DNA from: an uncultured Alphaproteobacteria bacterium
GTDB taxonomy: Bacteria; Pseudomonadota; Alphaproteobacteria; Caulobacterales; Caulobacteraceae
NCBI GenBank assembly: GCA_903860975.1
Contig: CAIOSI010000032.1
Span: 42,738 to 106,737 of the forward strand
Length of the DNA stretch: 64,000 nt
Reading direction: 5' to 3'
Shown here: piece after piece, positions 19,643 to 29,167 of the stretch
Layout: the number at the start of each line of letters is the position of its first letter
Position numbering within the stretch: the stretch's first letter is position 1
Notes under the pieces: model-generated
Database searches by the model: none
What the model saw: only the letters and a program-made list of their open reading frames with translations
Told to the model about the DNA's origin: nothing
Translations under genes and position numbers: made by a program

Positions 19643-20937
19643 GTGACCTTCTTGAACACCACCGAGGCGTTGGTCCCGCCAAACCCAAAGGAGTTGGACA
19701 ACGCCAGATCGATCTTCATCGGTTTGGCCTTGTGCGGAACCAGGTCGATGGCCGTCTCCACCGACGGATTGTCAAGATTGATGGTCGGCGGCGCAATCTG
19801 ATCGCGGATAGCCAGCACAGAAAACGCTGCCTCGATAGCCCCGGCCGCACCCAACAGGTGCCCGGTCGCTGACTTGGTCGAGCTCATTGTCGCCTTCGAG
19901 GCGGCGTCTCCCAGCAGCCGAGTTACCGCACCCAACTCTATCTCGTCGCCCAAGGGCGTCGAGGTGCCATGAGCGTTGATGTAGTCAACCTGGCTCATTT
20001 CCACGCCCGCATCTTTGAGGGCGGCTTTCATGGCTCTGAACCCCCCATCACCGTCATCGGCCGGCGCCGTGATATGATAGGCGTCTCCCGCCAGACCGTA
20101 ACCGGCGACTTCGGCGTATATCTTCGCGCCGCGCGCCTTTGCGTGCTCGAATTCTTCCAACATCAGCACGCCTGCGCCTTCGCCCATGACGAACCCATCA
20201 CGGTCCTTGTCGTAGGGACGGCTGGCCTTCTCGGGCGTATCATTAAACCCCGTCGACATCGCACGCGCGGCGATGAACCCGGCCATGCCCACGGGGCAAA
20301 TGGCCGCCTCTGCGCCCCCAGCCAGCATCAGATCAGCGTCGCCATATTTAATCAGGCGGGCCGCGTCGCCGATCGCGTGAGCCCCCGTGGCGCAGGCTGT
20401 CACCACCGAATGGTTCGGCCCCTTGTACCCATATCGGATCGAAACTTGTCCGCTCGCCAGGTTGATCAGCGCCGAAGGAATGAAGAATGGGCTGACCCGC
20501 CTTGGACCCTTCTCGTGCATCTCAATCGAGGTCCGCTCGATCGTGGCCAACCCACCAATGCCCGAGCCGATCATCACGCCGGTGCGCTCGCGATCCGCAT
20601 CGGTCTGCGGCTGCCAACCGGAATCTTTCACGGCTTCGTCAGCCGCCGCGATCGCATAGAGGATAAAATCATCGACCCGGCGTTGATCGCGGGTCGAAAG
20701 CGTCTGATCCGGATCAAATGAACCAGGTACGTCTGGCCCGCCGCCGCCTCGACCATCTACCCGGGGCACCTCGCCAGCCACCCGGCAAGCATATTCCTCG
20801 GACATGTCGAAGGTGCTGACCCGTCCGATCCCAGATTTTCCGGCCAAGATCGCGGCCCAGCAGAGCTCAGTCCCTTGGCCCAACGGGGTAAGCAGGCCAA
20901 TTCCGGTGACAACGACTCGACGCGTAGAGATGCTCAA
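19639..20937 (-). CDS. fabF: 3-oxoacyl-[acyl-carrier-protein] synthase II
   Basis: KAS II elongates acyl-ACP with malonyl-ACP. The catalytic Cys lies in VVTACATGAHAIGDA, and the two His in NAHGTSTPLGD and KSATGHLLGAAG. The N-terminus is STRRVVVTGIGLLTPLG. There is no ATG: the frame can begin at TTG 20952 or TTG 20937. I choose 20937 because GAAGG lies eight bases upstream of it. A Gly/Asp-rich insert (RVDGRGGGGPDVPGSF) precedes the usual FDP segment. It follows acpP by 84 bases and overlaps mltG by four. Confidence 0.94.
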   Translation of the reverse strand: MSISTRRVVVTGIGLLTPLGQGTELCWAAILAGKSGIGRVSTFDMSEEYACRVAGEVPRVDGRGGGGPDVPGSFDPDQTLSTRDQRRVDDFILYAIAAADEAVKDSGWQPQTDADRERTGVMIGSGIGGLATIERTSIEMHEKGPRRVSPFFIPSALINLASGQVSIRYGYKGPNHSVVTACATGAHAIGDAARLIKYGDADLMLAGGAEAAICPVGMAGFIAARAMSTGFNDTPEKASRPYDKDRDGFVMGEGAGVLMLEEFEHAKARGAKIYAEVAGYGLAGDAYHITAPADDGDGGFRAMKAALKDAGVEMSQVDYINAHGTSTPLGDEIELGAVTRLLGDAASKATMSSTKSATGHLLGAAGAIEAAFSVLAIRDQIAPPTINLDNPSVETAIDLVPHKAKPMKIDLALSNSFGFGGTNASVVFKKVT

Positions 20938-21021
20938 AGGCGTGACCTTCAAAGGAAGACCGCCGAAGCCAGGGGAAGACCCCGACCCGGCGGCCCGAAA
21001 ACCCTCAGCCGAATCAGACGC

Positions 21022-21261
21022 TTAGGCGCCCAGCTTCTCACCGATGAATTTCACGGCGTCGCCGACCGTCTGAATATGCTCGGCGGCGTCATCGGGAATC
21101 TCGATGTCGAATTCTTCTTCGAAGGCCATGACCAGCTCGACATTGTCGAGACTGTCAGCGCCCAGGTCGTCGATGAAGCTGGCCTTTTCGGTCACCTTCT
21201 CCGGATCAGCGTCCAGGTGTTCAATAACGATCTTGCGGACGCGCTCTAGGACGTCGGACAT
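21022..21261 (-). CDS. acpP: Acyl carrier protein
   Basis: A 79-residue acidic carrier. Ser37 in [12 protein letters not shown] receives the 4'-phosphopantetheine arm. It sits between fabG (125 bases upstream) and fabF (84 bases downstream), the classic fab cluster. The spacing leaves room for its own promoter, as is usual for this very abundant protein. Confidence 0.98.
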   Translation of the reverse strand: MSDVLERVRKIVIEHLDADPEKVTEKASFIDDLGADSLDNVELVMAFEEEFDIEIPDDAAEHIQTVGDAVKFIGEKLGA

Positions 21262-21386
21262 TAGGTAGGTCCCTCTCGAATTTCAGGCTTTGAATCGGCG
21301 AGCCGGGCCTGGAAGTCAACCACAACGCTCGGCTCGATTGGTGACGATGGCGCGTTAGCATGTTCACGCATGGGAAAGCGAGGCCT

Positions 21387-22127
21387 TCAGATCATCGCCA
21401 TGCCACCATTTACGTGTAGCGTCTGCCCCGTCACGTAGCCGGCCTCAGCGCTGGCCAGAAAGGCGCAGGCCGCCGCGACATCGGCGCCAGCCCCGAGGCG
21501 GCCGGTCGGAATGGTCGCCAAGATCACGGCTTTTTGCGGCTCGGTCAGCGCATCTGTCATCGGACTCTCAATGAAACCGGGCGCGACGCAGTTGACGGTG
21601 ATCCCCCGGGTAGCAACTTCCTGAGCGAGCGCCTTGGAAAAACCGATCATGCCGGCCTTGGAAGCCGCGTAGTTGGATTGGCCGGGATTGCCGGTGACGC
21701 CAACAACCGAAGTGATTGCGATGATCCGACCGTAACGTCGCTTCATCATGCCGCGCATCGCCGCACGGCTGAGGCGGAAATAACTTTCCAGATTGACCTT
21801 CAGGACTTCTGACCAATCGTCATCCTTCATCCGCAACAGCAAACCGTCCCTGGTAATACCCGCGTTGGCCACAAGGATATCGATCGGCGCGCCGGCGACG
21901 CCTACGGCGGCTTCGATCAAGCCATCTACCGCGGCGGGGTCGGAAAGATTCGCCGCAACCGCTGAGGTTCGCTCGCCCAGGTCCGTAGCCAGCTGCTGCA
22001 GAACGACCTCTCGCGTGCCTGAAAGAACGACATGGGCGCCTTGGGCGTGCAAGGCCCGCGCGATCGCTGCGCCGATGCCGCCTGTGGCCCCCGTGACGAG
22101 TGCGGTCTTGCCGGTGAGGTCGAACAT
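21387..22127 (-). CDS. fabG: 3-oxoacyl-[acyl-carrier-protein] reductase
   Basis: A short-chain dehydrogenase of 246 residues that reduces 3-oxoacyl-ACP with NADPH. The cofactor motif TGATGGIGAAIA is at residues 11-22, NAGITRDGLL at about 86, and the catalytic Tyr and Lys in SNYAASKAGM. The start MFDLTGKTALVTG at 22127 follows an AAGGGATCTGTC leader, 10 bases after the fabD stop; a frame extension to 22154 is not used. Confidence 0.96.
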   Translation of the reverse strand: MFDLTGKTALVTGATGGIGAAIARALHAQGAHVVLSGTREVVLQQLATDLGERTSAVAANLSDPAAVDGLIEAAVGVAGAPIDILVANAGITRDGLLLRMKDDDWSEVLKVNLESYFRLSRAAMRGMMKRRYGRIIAITSVVGVTGNPGQSNYAASKAGMIGFSKALAQEVATRGITVNCVAPGFIESPMTDALTEPQKAVILATIPTGRLGAGADVAAACAFLASAEAGYVTGQTLHVNGGMAMI

Positions 22128-22137
22128 GACAGATCCC

Positions 22138-23082
22138 TTACAGACTCTTGGCAAAAGTTTCGAGGTCGCTAGGTGTGTTCAGCGCGATCGTCTCGGCGTC
22201 CGGCGCGATCCGCTTGGCCATACCCGACAGCACCTTACCGGCTCCGGCTTCAGCAAAGCGGGTCACCCCGCCCTCGCCTGCCAGCCACAACATGCTCTCT
22301 CGCCAGCGGACGCGGCCCGTCACCTGTTCAACCAACATGCGGCGGATAGCTTCGGGATCGAGCGTCGGACGTGCGGTGACATTGGCTACGAGCGGTGCGC
22401 GCGGCGCAAGGATCGTCGCGGCCGCCAACGCCTCGGCCATCTCATCTGCAGCCGGCTGCATCAACGCGCAATGGAAGGGTGCTGATACGTTGAGCAAGAT
22501 TGCGCGAGCTCCCAACGCCTTGGCCTTCTCGATCGCCAGGTCGACGGCAGCCTTGGCGCCGGAGATCACCACGTTGCCGGCATTGTTGTCGTTGGCCACG
22601 ACACAAACGCCCAGCACTGAGCCGGCTGCGGCAGCCTCTTCGGCCAGGGCCACATCACTTTTGGGACCAATTAGTGAGGCCATCGCGCCCTCACCGACAG
22701 GCACGGCGCGCTGCATCGCGCGGCCCCGGAGTTTCAAGAGCCGGGCCGTATCGGCAAGACTGATCGCGCCCGCCGCCGCCAGCGCCGAATACTCGCCCAG
22801 ACTGTGGCCTGCGACGAAGGCCGCTCGGGCCACGCTGACGCCGAATTCTTTTTCAAGGGTCCGGGCTACAGCAAGGCTAACCGCCATCAATGCAGGTTGG
22901 GCGTTTTCGGTAAGGGTAAGTTGGTCGTCTGGACCCTCACGCATCAAATTCGCAAGCTTTTGGCCCAGCGCGTCGTCGACCTCCTGGAACACTTCGCGCG
23001 CCGCGCTAAAGGCGTCAGCCAGTTCGGCTCCCATCCCGACGGACTGGCTGCCTTGACCAGGAAAAAGAAAGGCGAGGCTCAT
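22138..23082 (-). CDS. fabD: Malonyl CoA-acyl carrier protein transacylase
   Basis: Moves malonyl from CoA to ACP. The nucleophile Ser94 is in GHSLGEYSALAAAG, the N-terminal FPGQGSQSVGMG is conserved, and the catalytic His is in NVSAPFHCALM. The 314-residue length is standard. It is the first gene of the minus-strand fatty-acid operon in this window. Confidence 0.97.
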   Translation of the reverse strand: MSLAFLFPGQGSQSVGMGAELADAFSAAREVFQEVDDALGQKLANLMREGPDDQLTLTENAQPALMAVSLAVARTLEKEFGVSVARAAFVAGHSLGEYSALAAAGAISLADTARLLKLRGRAMQRAVPVGEGAMASLIGPKSDVALAEEAAAAGSVLGVCVVANDNNAGNVVISGAKAAVDLAIEKAKALGARAILLNVSAPFHCALMQPAADEMAEALAAATILAPRAPLVANVTARPTLDPEAIRRMLVEQVTGRVRWRESMLWLAGEGGVTRFAEAGAGKVLSGMAKRIAPDAETIALNTPSDLETFAKSL

Positions 23083-23178
23083 CGGCTGGCTCCGGGCGCT
23101 ATCGATTCAGGACTTGAGGGTTACGGAATTCGCCAACCTGCGGCAAGGCGCTATCAGGGTCACCCCCGGGGGACGGCA

Positions 23179-24259
23179 ATGCGGGCCGTAGTTCGGCGTA
23201 ACAAACACCTGTTTTGCAAAAAGATCGCCGGTCCTGAGCCCGCCTGGGGTCAGGTGTTGGTCAAGACCCTTGCCTGCGGCATCCGCGGCTCTGACCTGCA
23301 TGGGCTGCATCACATGGAACACATGATCGAGCTTGGCCGGCGTAGCGGCGGCGACGATAACGGCTGCAATCCAACCGCCGATACTGTCATCTGTCACGAG
23401 TTCTGCGTAGAGATTCTCGATCACGGCCCAGGCTCAACCAAGGGGCTCAAAGCCGGATCCCGGGTGGTCAGAGTGCCTTTGACCCTGACAGCGGGCCGGG
23501 TTGAAATGCTAGGCTTTTCCAATCGCCTGCCGGGCAGCTTTTCGGAGCAGATGCGTCTTTGCGAAACCCTTGTGCTAGAGGTTCCAAACGGGCGCGCGAC
23601 AGACCACGCGGTTCTGACCGATCCCTTCGCCGTTGGCCTGCATGCTGTTGCCAAGGCGCGGATGGACCCCAAGTCGGTTGCCCTGGTCATCGGATGCGGC
23701 CCGGTCGGCCTTGCGGTGATCGCCGCGTTGAAAGCGCAAGGCTGCGGACCGGTGATTGCCGCAGATTTCTCGAGGTGCCGCCGCGTGGCAGCTGAGACGT
23801 TGGGCGCCGACATCATCATCGATCCGCCAACAGAGTCTCCCCACGATCGATGGGAAACACGCGGTGTACCCAAAGGGGCGAGTTGCCCAGCGGATGATCC
23901 GCATGATGGGCGGAAGCCTTGGCCGTCCGGTGATCTTCGAGTGCGTCGGAGCACCCGGCATGGTGCAGGCCTTGATCGAGGCCGCGCCGGCCGCAACCCA
24001 GAGCGTCGTCGTCGGAGTCTGCATGGAGACCGACCGCATCGAACCTTCAATCGCCATCACCAAGTCGATCGAACTGACCTTCGTCTTCGGCGACACGCCG
24101 CAGGAATTTGCCGACACAATGCCTGGAATCTCGCAGGGCGTTATCGACGTCTCGGGTCTGGTGACATCCCAAGTCGGTTTGAATGGCGTCGAGGACGCAT
24201 TTATCGCCCTTTCCGACCCTGAAGCGCAGGCAAGGATCCTCTTTGACCCCGGCCGATGA
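23179..24259 (+). pseudogene. Zinc-type alcohol dehydrogenase, frameshifted
   Basis: From the ATG at 23179 the frame gives a GroES-like domain (MRAVVRRNKHLFCKK) and Rossmann region (VIGCGPVGLAVIAALKAQG). Near 23850-23880 homology leaves this frame; RPVIFECVGAPGMVQALIE through to VEDAFIALSDPEAQARI continues in the next frame to a stop at 24259. One single-base shift would restore an enzyme of about 360 residues. Independently, the catalytic-zinc Cys of the GICGSD motif is Arg (GIRGSDLH), and GHE reads CHE. It therefore looks inactive even apart from the shift, though a sequencing error at the shift cannot be excluded. Confidence 0.8.
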
Positions 24260-24360
24260 AAACCCGGCGACGAAAACAAACGAGCCGTATTTCAGCTCTG
24301 CGAAGACAAGCTCGAACTGCGGGTGTAAATCGGCGCAGGACTCGTCAAGAACCCTACGGG

Positions 24361-24915
24361 ATGAACGTCATGAAACGTCTTGTTGCCATCGCCGCTTTCG
24401 CCGCTCTTGGCGCCTCTGTCTTGGCCACTTCGGCCTCGGCTGAGCTAAAGGCTGGAACCAAAGCGCCGGATTTCACAGCGCCCGCCTTTCTCGCTGGACA
24501 GCCCTTTACCTATAAACTCGCCGATGCCCTCAAGAAGGGCCCTGTCGTGCTCTATTTCTTCCCGGCGGCCCATACCTCGGGATGCAATATCGAAGCTCAC
24601 CTGTTCTCCGAGGCGATTGATCAGTTCAAGGCCGAGAACGCCACGGTCATCGGCGTAACGGCCGGAAACACCAACCAACTGGCGGATTTTTCCAAGGAGA
24701 CCGAGCACTGCGGCGGCAAGTTCCCGGTTGCTGCCGATCCAGGTGCAAAGATCGCCAAGCAATATGACGCAATCTTGGCTGTTAAGCCGGATTGGTCCGC
24801 CCGCACGTCTTACGTGATCGCCAAGAACGGTGAGGTCGCCAACGTTTATTCCGCGATGGATCCGTCCGACCACGTCAACAAGACGTTGGCCGCGGTAAAG
24901 GGCCTCAAGAAGTAA
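24361..24915 (+). CDS. Secreted peroxiredoxin (PrxQ/Bcp-like redoxin)
   Basis: After a signal peptide (MKRLVAIAAFAALGASVLA and ASA cleavage) comes a thioredoxin-fold peroxidase: GTKAPDFTAPAF at the start and FPAAHTSGCNIEA with the peroxidatic Cys in place of the usual P-x3-T-x2-C. A second Cys in ETEHCGGKFPVAAD may be the resolving one. The 185-residue product should reduce peroxides in the periplasm. Two ATGs compete: 24361 (MNVMKRL) and 24370 (MKRL). A hairpin terminator follows closely. Confidence 0.87.
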   Translation: MNVMKRLVAIAAFAALGASVLATSASAELKAGTKAPDFTAPAFLAGQPFTYKLADALKKGPVVLYFFPAAHTSGCNIEAHLFSEAIDQFKAENATVIGVTAGNTNQLADFSKETEHCGGKFPVAADPGAKIAKQYDAILAVKPDWSARTSYVIAKNGEVANVYSAMDPSDHVNKTLAAVKGLKK

Positions 24916-24931
24916 GTCTGTAAGACGACGA

Positions 24932-24968
24932 TCGCGGAAGCCGCAATGGCTTGCTTCCGCGACGCTTT
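24932..24968 (+). terminator. Rho-independent terminator after the peroxiredoxin gene
   Basis: TCGCGGAAGC pairs with GCTTCCGCGA across an 11-base loop, followed by CGCTTTTCC. The T tract is interrupted but the 10-bp stem is perfect. It separates the peroxiredoxin gene from the ribosomal protein operon. Confidence 0.75.
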
Positions 24969-25118
24969 TCCCTTATCAGCCCGCCTCTTCACGGAGAGCG
25001 GTCTCTCGCGGAATACCAAAGGGCCTGGGAAACTCCCGGCCGCCGCGTCAGAGATCCATCGCGTCCAGCGGACCTTCCGCCGTTGGTTGCGCCGCCCTCT
25101 CAATGGAAGAAGGAACCT

Positions 25119-25487
25119 ATGGCGCTCTACGAGCACGTTGTTATTTCGCGGCAAGATATTTCGCCGCAACAAGCTGAAGCCCTCAATGACACCCTGAAGC
25201 ACCTGATCGAAGAAGGCGGCGGCAGCGTCGCCAAGATCGAGTACTGGGGTCTTCGCAACCTGACCTACCGGATCAAGAAGAACCGTAAGGGTCATTATTC
25301 GTTGCTGGCCATCGACGCACCGGCCGACGCGGTCAAAGAGATGGAACGCCAGCTCAGCATCAACGAAGACGTACTGCGGTATCTGACCGTACGCGTCGAA
25401 GAGCTGGAGTTGGAGCTCTCACCGATCCTAGCCCGCCGCGACCGTGACCGCGAGCGCCGTGACGACGTTCCGCAAGGAGCTTTCTAA
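25119..25487 (+). CDS. rpsF: 30S ribosomal protein S6
   Basis: The 122-residue protein starts [15 protein letters not shown] after an AGAAGGAACCT ribosome site and contains the S6 core ([18 protein letters not shown]). A charged Arg/Asp tail ([12 protein letters not shown]) is typical of alphaproteobacteria. The frame is open further upstream but that part is not S6. It overlaps rpsR by one base (TAATG). The 200-base leader could hold the S6:S18 autoregulatory RNA; a GCGGA/TCCGC hairpin lies at 25068-25080, but I could not confirm the motif. Confidence 0.97.
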   Translation: MALYEHVVISRQDISPQQAEALNDTLKHLIEEGGGSVAKIEYWGLRNLTYRIKKNRKGHYSLLAIDAPADAVKEMERQLSINEDVLRYLTVRVEELELELSPILARRDRDRERRDDVPQGAF

Positions 25488-25759
25488 TGACCGACGAAAC
25501 CACCATTGACGCGCCGGCCGCCGGTGCGGGCGGCGCTCGTCGTCCCTTCTTCCGCCGCCGCAAGGTTTGCCCGTTCTCCGGCGCCAACGCCCCTAAGATT
25601 GATTACAAGGACGTCAAGCTGCTGCAGCGTTACGTATCTGAGCGCGGTAAGATCGTGCCTTCGCGCATCACCGCCGTATCGGCGAAGAAGCAGCGTGAAC
25701 TCGCCAAGGCGATCAAGCGCGCGCGCTTCCTTGCTCTGCTTCCCTACGTTGTGAAGTAA
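25487..25759 (+). CDS. rpsR: 30S ribosomal protein S18
   Basis: The 90-residue protein has [15 protein letters not shown] near its start and [20 protein letters not shown], the S18 signature, then [20 protein letters not shown]. It binds S6 on the platform of the small subunit. Its ATG overlaps the rpsF stop by one base, and rplI starts 13 bases after it. Confidence 0.98.
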   Translation: MTDETTIDAPAAGAGGARRPFFRRRKVCPFSGANAPKIDYKDVKLLQRYVSERGKIVPSRITAVSAKKQRELAKAIKRARFLALLPYVVK

Positions 25760-25772
25760 GGGAGCCAGGCAC

Positions 25773-26360
25773 ATGAAAGTCATTCTACTCGAACGGGTTG
25801 AAGGCAAAGGCGGCCTTGGCGACGTGGTCACCGTAAAGGACGGCTACGCCCGCAACTTCCTTCTGCCCCGCGCCAAAGCGCTGCGCGCCAACAACGCCAA
25901 CCTGAAGGTCTTCGAAGGCCAGCGCGTTGAGATTGAAGCGCGTAACGCGAAAGCCAAGGACGCCGCAGGTCAGTCCGGCCAAAAGCTGGACGGCACCTCC
26001 TACATCCTTATCCGTCAGGCTGGCGAAAGCGGTCAGCTCTACGGCTCGGTCGCAGGCCGTGACGTGGCTGATGCGGTAAATGCCGAAGGTGGCATCAAGG
26101 TCGACCGCGCAATGGTCGTCCTGGATAAGCCGATCAAAACCTTGGGCATGCACGAGGTGAAGGTTCGCCTACACCCCGAAGTGACCGTCACCGTCACGCT
26201 TAATATCGCGCGCAGCCAGGACGAAGCTGAGCGTCAAGCGCGCGGCGAAAACGTGATTGATTCCCAGTTTGAGGAAGATCGGATCGCCGACGAACAAGCC
26301 CAAGCCGACCTTCTTGAAGGCGGCGCGGGTTCACAAGATACCGGTTATTCCGAGGGCTGA
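25773..26360 (+). CDS. rplI: 50S ribosomal protein L9
   Basis: The N-terminal domain MKVILLERVEGKGGLGDVV and GYARNFLLPRAKAL are the L9 signature. The 195-residue protein is longer than the roughly 150 of E. coli, with an acidic C-terminal tail rich in Glu, Asp and Gln as seen in other alphaproteobacteria. It is the last gene of the S6-S18-L9 operon and is followed by a strong terminator. Confidence 0.97.
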   Translation: MKVILLERVEGKGGLGDVVTVKDGYARNFLLPRAKALRANNANLKVFEGQRVEIEARNAKAKDAAGQSGQKLDGTSYILIRQAGESGQLYGSVAGRDVADAVNAEGGIKVDRAMVVLDKPIKTLGMHEVKVRLHPEVTVTVTLNIARSQDEAERQARGENVIDSQFEEDRIADEQAQADLLEGGAGSQDTGYSEG

Positions 26361-26395
26361 ATTTGTGGCCGAAAGGCTGCAGCCTGAAGATTGCT

Positions 26396-26424
26396 AAGGC
26401 GCGGGAGGCTCTCCCGCGCCTTTT
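26396..26424 (+). terminator. Rho-independent terminator of rpsF-rpsR-rplI
   Basis: GGCGCGGGAG and CTCCCGCGCC form a perfect 10-bp stem with a GCT loop, followed by TTTT. It lies 37 bases after the rplI stop. Confidence 0.93.
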
Positions 26425-26560
26425 GCATGCTTTTTGCAACTTCACTGTTGTAAAATTGTCATCTTCAATCCTGCGGCGCACCCTAGGTAGGCGAGCATCA
26501 GAACCGCGGCGCGTGTTGCCTGCCTGTCTGGGCTGCGGTCTCATCAGGGGAATTAGGTCT

Positions 26561-28996
26561 ATGACATCGAGAATAATCCTATTCGCAGCGGCCTCGGCGG
26601 CGACGTTGCTTGCGACAGGCGCTGTCGCGCAGTCCAAAGCCGCTGCAACGGCGGCCTCCACACCCGTGGCGGTTGCGGAAGAATTGGTCGTTACCGGTAG
26701 CCGCGCCGAAGCGAAATCGCGCCTCGAAACCCTGGCGCCCGTTGACGTTGTAACCGCCAAGACACTGGAGAAGCGCGGCACGACAGAGCTCGCAAGCGCC
26801 CTGGCTGCAACGGTGCCGTCCATAGACTTCCCGCGCCCCTCCAACACCGACGGCACCGACTCGGTTCGCCCCGCGGTGCTACGCGGGCAAGGCCCTGATG
26901 AGACGCTGGTTCTGATCAACGGCGTGCGCGCCCACACCTCAGCGCTGGTCAACCTCAATGGTTCTGTTGGCCGCGGCTCAGCGGCCGTTGACTTGAACAC
27001 CATTCCCGAGATCGCCATCGATCGGATTGAAGTCCTTCGAGACGGCGCCTCAGCCCTCTACGGGTCCGACGCCATCGCTGGCGTGATCAACCTGGGCCTG
27101 CGTCAAGCCGATCACGGTGGCGGCGCCACGGTAACCCACGGCGAACACAACACCCGTATCAACTTCTTCAACGCGGGCTCCGAGCACATCGTCGATGGCG
27201 CCATCACCACCGTCGAGGGCTGGCAGGGATTTAAACTCGGCTCAGATGGATTTCTGACCGTCTCGGGCGCGTACAAGAAGCAAGACCCGACCAACCGCAG
27301 TGACGTCGATCCTCGCTTTACGCCGCGCATCGTTGATTCCCGCTTCGGCGACGGCAGCGTGGAGGAACAGACGGTCTACTTTAACGCCGGCAAGCCCCTG
27401 GGCGGCGGCTGGGAAGCGTCGGCTTGGGGCGGCGGCCAGGAACGGCACACGGAAACTGCAGCGACGTTCCGCACGGCTATCGACGCCGTCCAGAACATCC
27501 CCTCTGTCTATCCCAACGGCTACCTGCCGTTGATTAATACCCACTCCAACGACTTTAGCATCGGCGGTGCGCTGAAAGGCGAAGTCGCCGGATGGAAATC
27601 AAGCTTCAGCGTCAACTACGGATGGAACAACCTGAAGTACGGTGTCGAACACACCCTGAACCCGTCGTTTGGTCCGACCTCTCCTCATTCCTTCTACGCC
27701 GGCCAGATGACCTACGATCAGACGGTGGGTAACGCTGACTTCAGCCGCGACTTCGAGGTGGGTTTGGCGGGTCCGCTGAATGTAGCCTTCGGAATTGAAG
27801 CCCGTAACGAGCAATTCAAGATCGGCGCTGGCGAGCCGGGTTCCTATCAACGGGGCACTGTCGCCCCGACTTTATCATTGGGTTCCCGTGGCTTCTCAGG
27901 CTTCACGCCTCAGAACGTCGTCGACAAGAACCGCACCAATGTCGGCGCCTACCTGGCCCTGGAAGGCAAGCTCACAAGCTGGTTCACCGGCTCTGCGGCG
28001 CTGCGTCAGGAGCACTACTCCGACTTCGGCGACAACACCTCCGGCAAGCTCGCCGGCCGTATCGATGTGACGCCAAACTTCGCCTTCCGTGGATCTGCCG
28101 AGAGCGGATTCCGGGCCCCCAGCCTGCAACAGGAATATTTCACCTCGACGTCGATCTTGTTCATCAACGGGATCCCGTTCGATACCGGAACCTTCCCCTC
28201 GCTCAGTCCGACAGGAAAAGCTCTGGGTGGAAAACCGCTGCAGCCTGAGAAGTCGAAAAACTATTCAATCGGCACGGTCTTCCACCAGGGCGGGCTTGAA
28301 GTGACAATCGACGCCTATCAGATCGACGTCGACAACAAGGTCGTCCTTTCCGAGACGCTTACAGGCAGCGCCACGGCCGCAGCGGGTTCAAACGCCCTGA
28401 CGATCTTCAACCTGCTGCAGCCCTTCGGCGCCTCGGCAGCCCGGTTCTTCACCAATGGTGTCAACACCACCACCAAGGGCGTCGATTACAGTGTCAGCTA
28501 TCACATCCCCAACGACGATCTTGGGGACTTCAATCTGACGGCGTCGGTGAACACGAACAACTTCAGGGTGACAAAGACCCCGGCGACTGCGACGACGATT
28601 CTGCCCGTACCCGTTTCGCTGTTCGCACGCCAGGCTGTGCTGCGCTTCCAGCAAGGCACGCCTCCCTATAAGGTGGTGCTGCAGAACGACTGGGTCAAAG
28701 GCAACCTAGGCGCGACCCTTCGTTCGACGTTCTATGGCGACGTCGTCGCACCAGGGACGCTGGCCGACGGCAGCGCTGACGTTCATACCGGCAAGCGTAG
28801 CGTCTGGGATCTGGAAGCCCGCTACAATTTCCCCCACGACGTCACCCTCGCTCTAGGAGCGGACAACCTGTTCGACGCTTATCCTCGCCAAATCCCGGTG
28901 TCGCTTAACACCACTGGGGCTGCGCCGTTCACGTCCTTCTCCCCCTTCGGCTTTGATGGTCGCTTCGTCTATGGCCGCCTGAGTGTGAAGTGGTAG
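26561..28996 (+). CDS. TonB-dependent outer membrane receptor
   Basis: The 811-residue protein has a signal peptide (MTSRIILFAAASAATLLATG, cut after VAQ), a TonB-box-like EELVVTGSR, a plug domain (VLRGQGPDETLVLINGVR, IDRIEVLRDGASALYGSDAIAGVINL) and a long beta-barrel with paired short strands, ending in the aromatic residue of RLSVKW. Such receptors import siderophores, cobalamin, sugars or other large solutes with energy from TonB-ExbBD. No substrate gene lies beside it. The start at 26561 is chosen because it gives an intact signal peptide; the frame is open 66 codons further up. Confidence 0.93.
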   Translation: MTSRIILFAAASAATLLATGAVAQSKAAATAASTPVAVAEELVVTGSRAEAKSRLETLAPVDVVTAKTLEKRGTTELASALAATVPSIDFPRPSNTDGTDSVRPAVLRGQGPDETLVLINGVRAHTSALVNLNGSVGRGSAAVDLNTIPEIAIDRIEVLRDGASALYGSDAIAGVINLGLRQADHGGGATVTHGEHNTRINFFNAGSEHIVDGAITTVEGWQGFKLGSDGFLTVSGAYKKQDPTNRSDVDPRFTPRIVDSRFGDGSVEEQTVYFNAGKPLGGGWEASAWGGGQERHTETAATFRTAIDAVQNIPSVYPNGYLPLINTHSNDFSIGGALKGEVAGWKSSFSVNYGWNNLKYGVEHTLNPSFGPTSPHSFYAGQMTYDQTVGNADFSRDFEVGLAGPLNVAFGIEARNEQFKIGAGEPGSYQRGTVAPTLSLGSRGFSGFTPQNVVDKNRTNVGAYLALEGKLTSWFTGSAALRQEHYSDFGDNTSGKLAGRIDVTPNFAFRGSAESGFRAPSLQQEYFTSTSILFINGIPFDTGTFPSLSPTGKALGGKPLQPEKSKNYSIGTVFHQGGLEVTIDAYQIDVDNKVVLSETLTGSATAAAGSNALTIFNLLQPFGASAARFFTNGVNTTTKGVDYSVSYHIPNDDLGDFNLTASVNTNNFRVTKTPATATTILPVPVSLFARQAVLRFQQGTPPYKVVLQNDWVKGNLGATLRSTFYGDVVAPGTLADGSADVHTGKRSVWDLEARYNFPHDVTLALGADNLFDAYPRQIPVSLNTTGAAPFTSFSPFGFDGRFVYGRLSVKW

Positions 28997-29029
28997 TCTA
29001 ACGGGTCCTTAAGAGGGAAACGACGGATC

Positions 29030-29060
29030 GGGCGGGCTGGGTATCCAGCCCGCCCTTTTT
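29030..29060 (+). terminator. Rho-independent terminator after the TonB receptor gene
   Basis: GGGCGGGCTGG and CCAGCCCGCCC form an 11-bp perfect stem around GTAT, followed by five T. Confidence 0.95.
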
Positions 29061-29167
29061 CGTATTCGAGGTCCGAGGGGCCAAGCTGTCCACAGCCTCA
29101 CGCTATTGTGTGGACGAGACGAGATGGGGCGGTGAACGACAACGAAACCTTAGGCTATCGATAACCC

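Noticed and set aside
22148..23056. 302-codon plus-strand frame opposite fabD
   Set aside because: Ala/Ser/Arg-rich shadow of fabD with no family features.
24916..25118. S6:S18 leader RNA motif upstream of rpsF
   Set aside because: A small hairpin is present at 25068-25080 but I could not verify the conserved core; a covariance-model search would decide.
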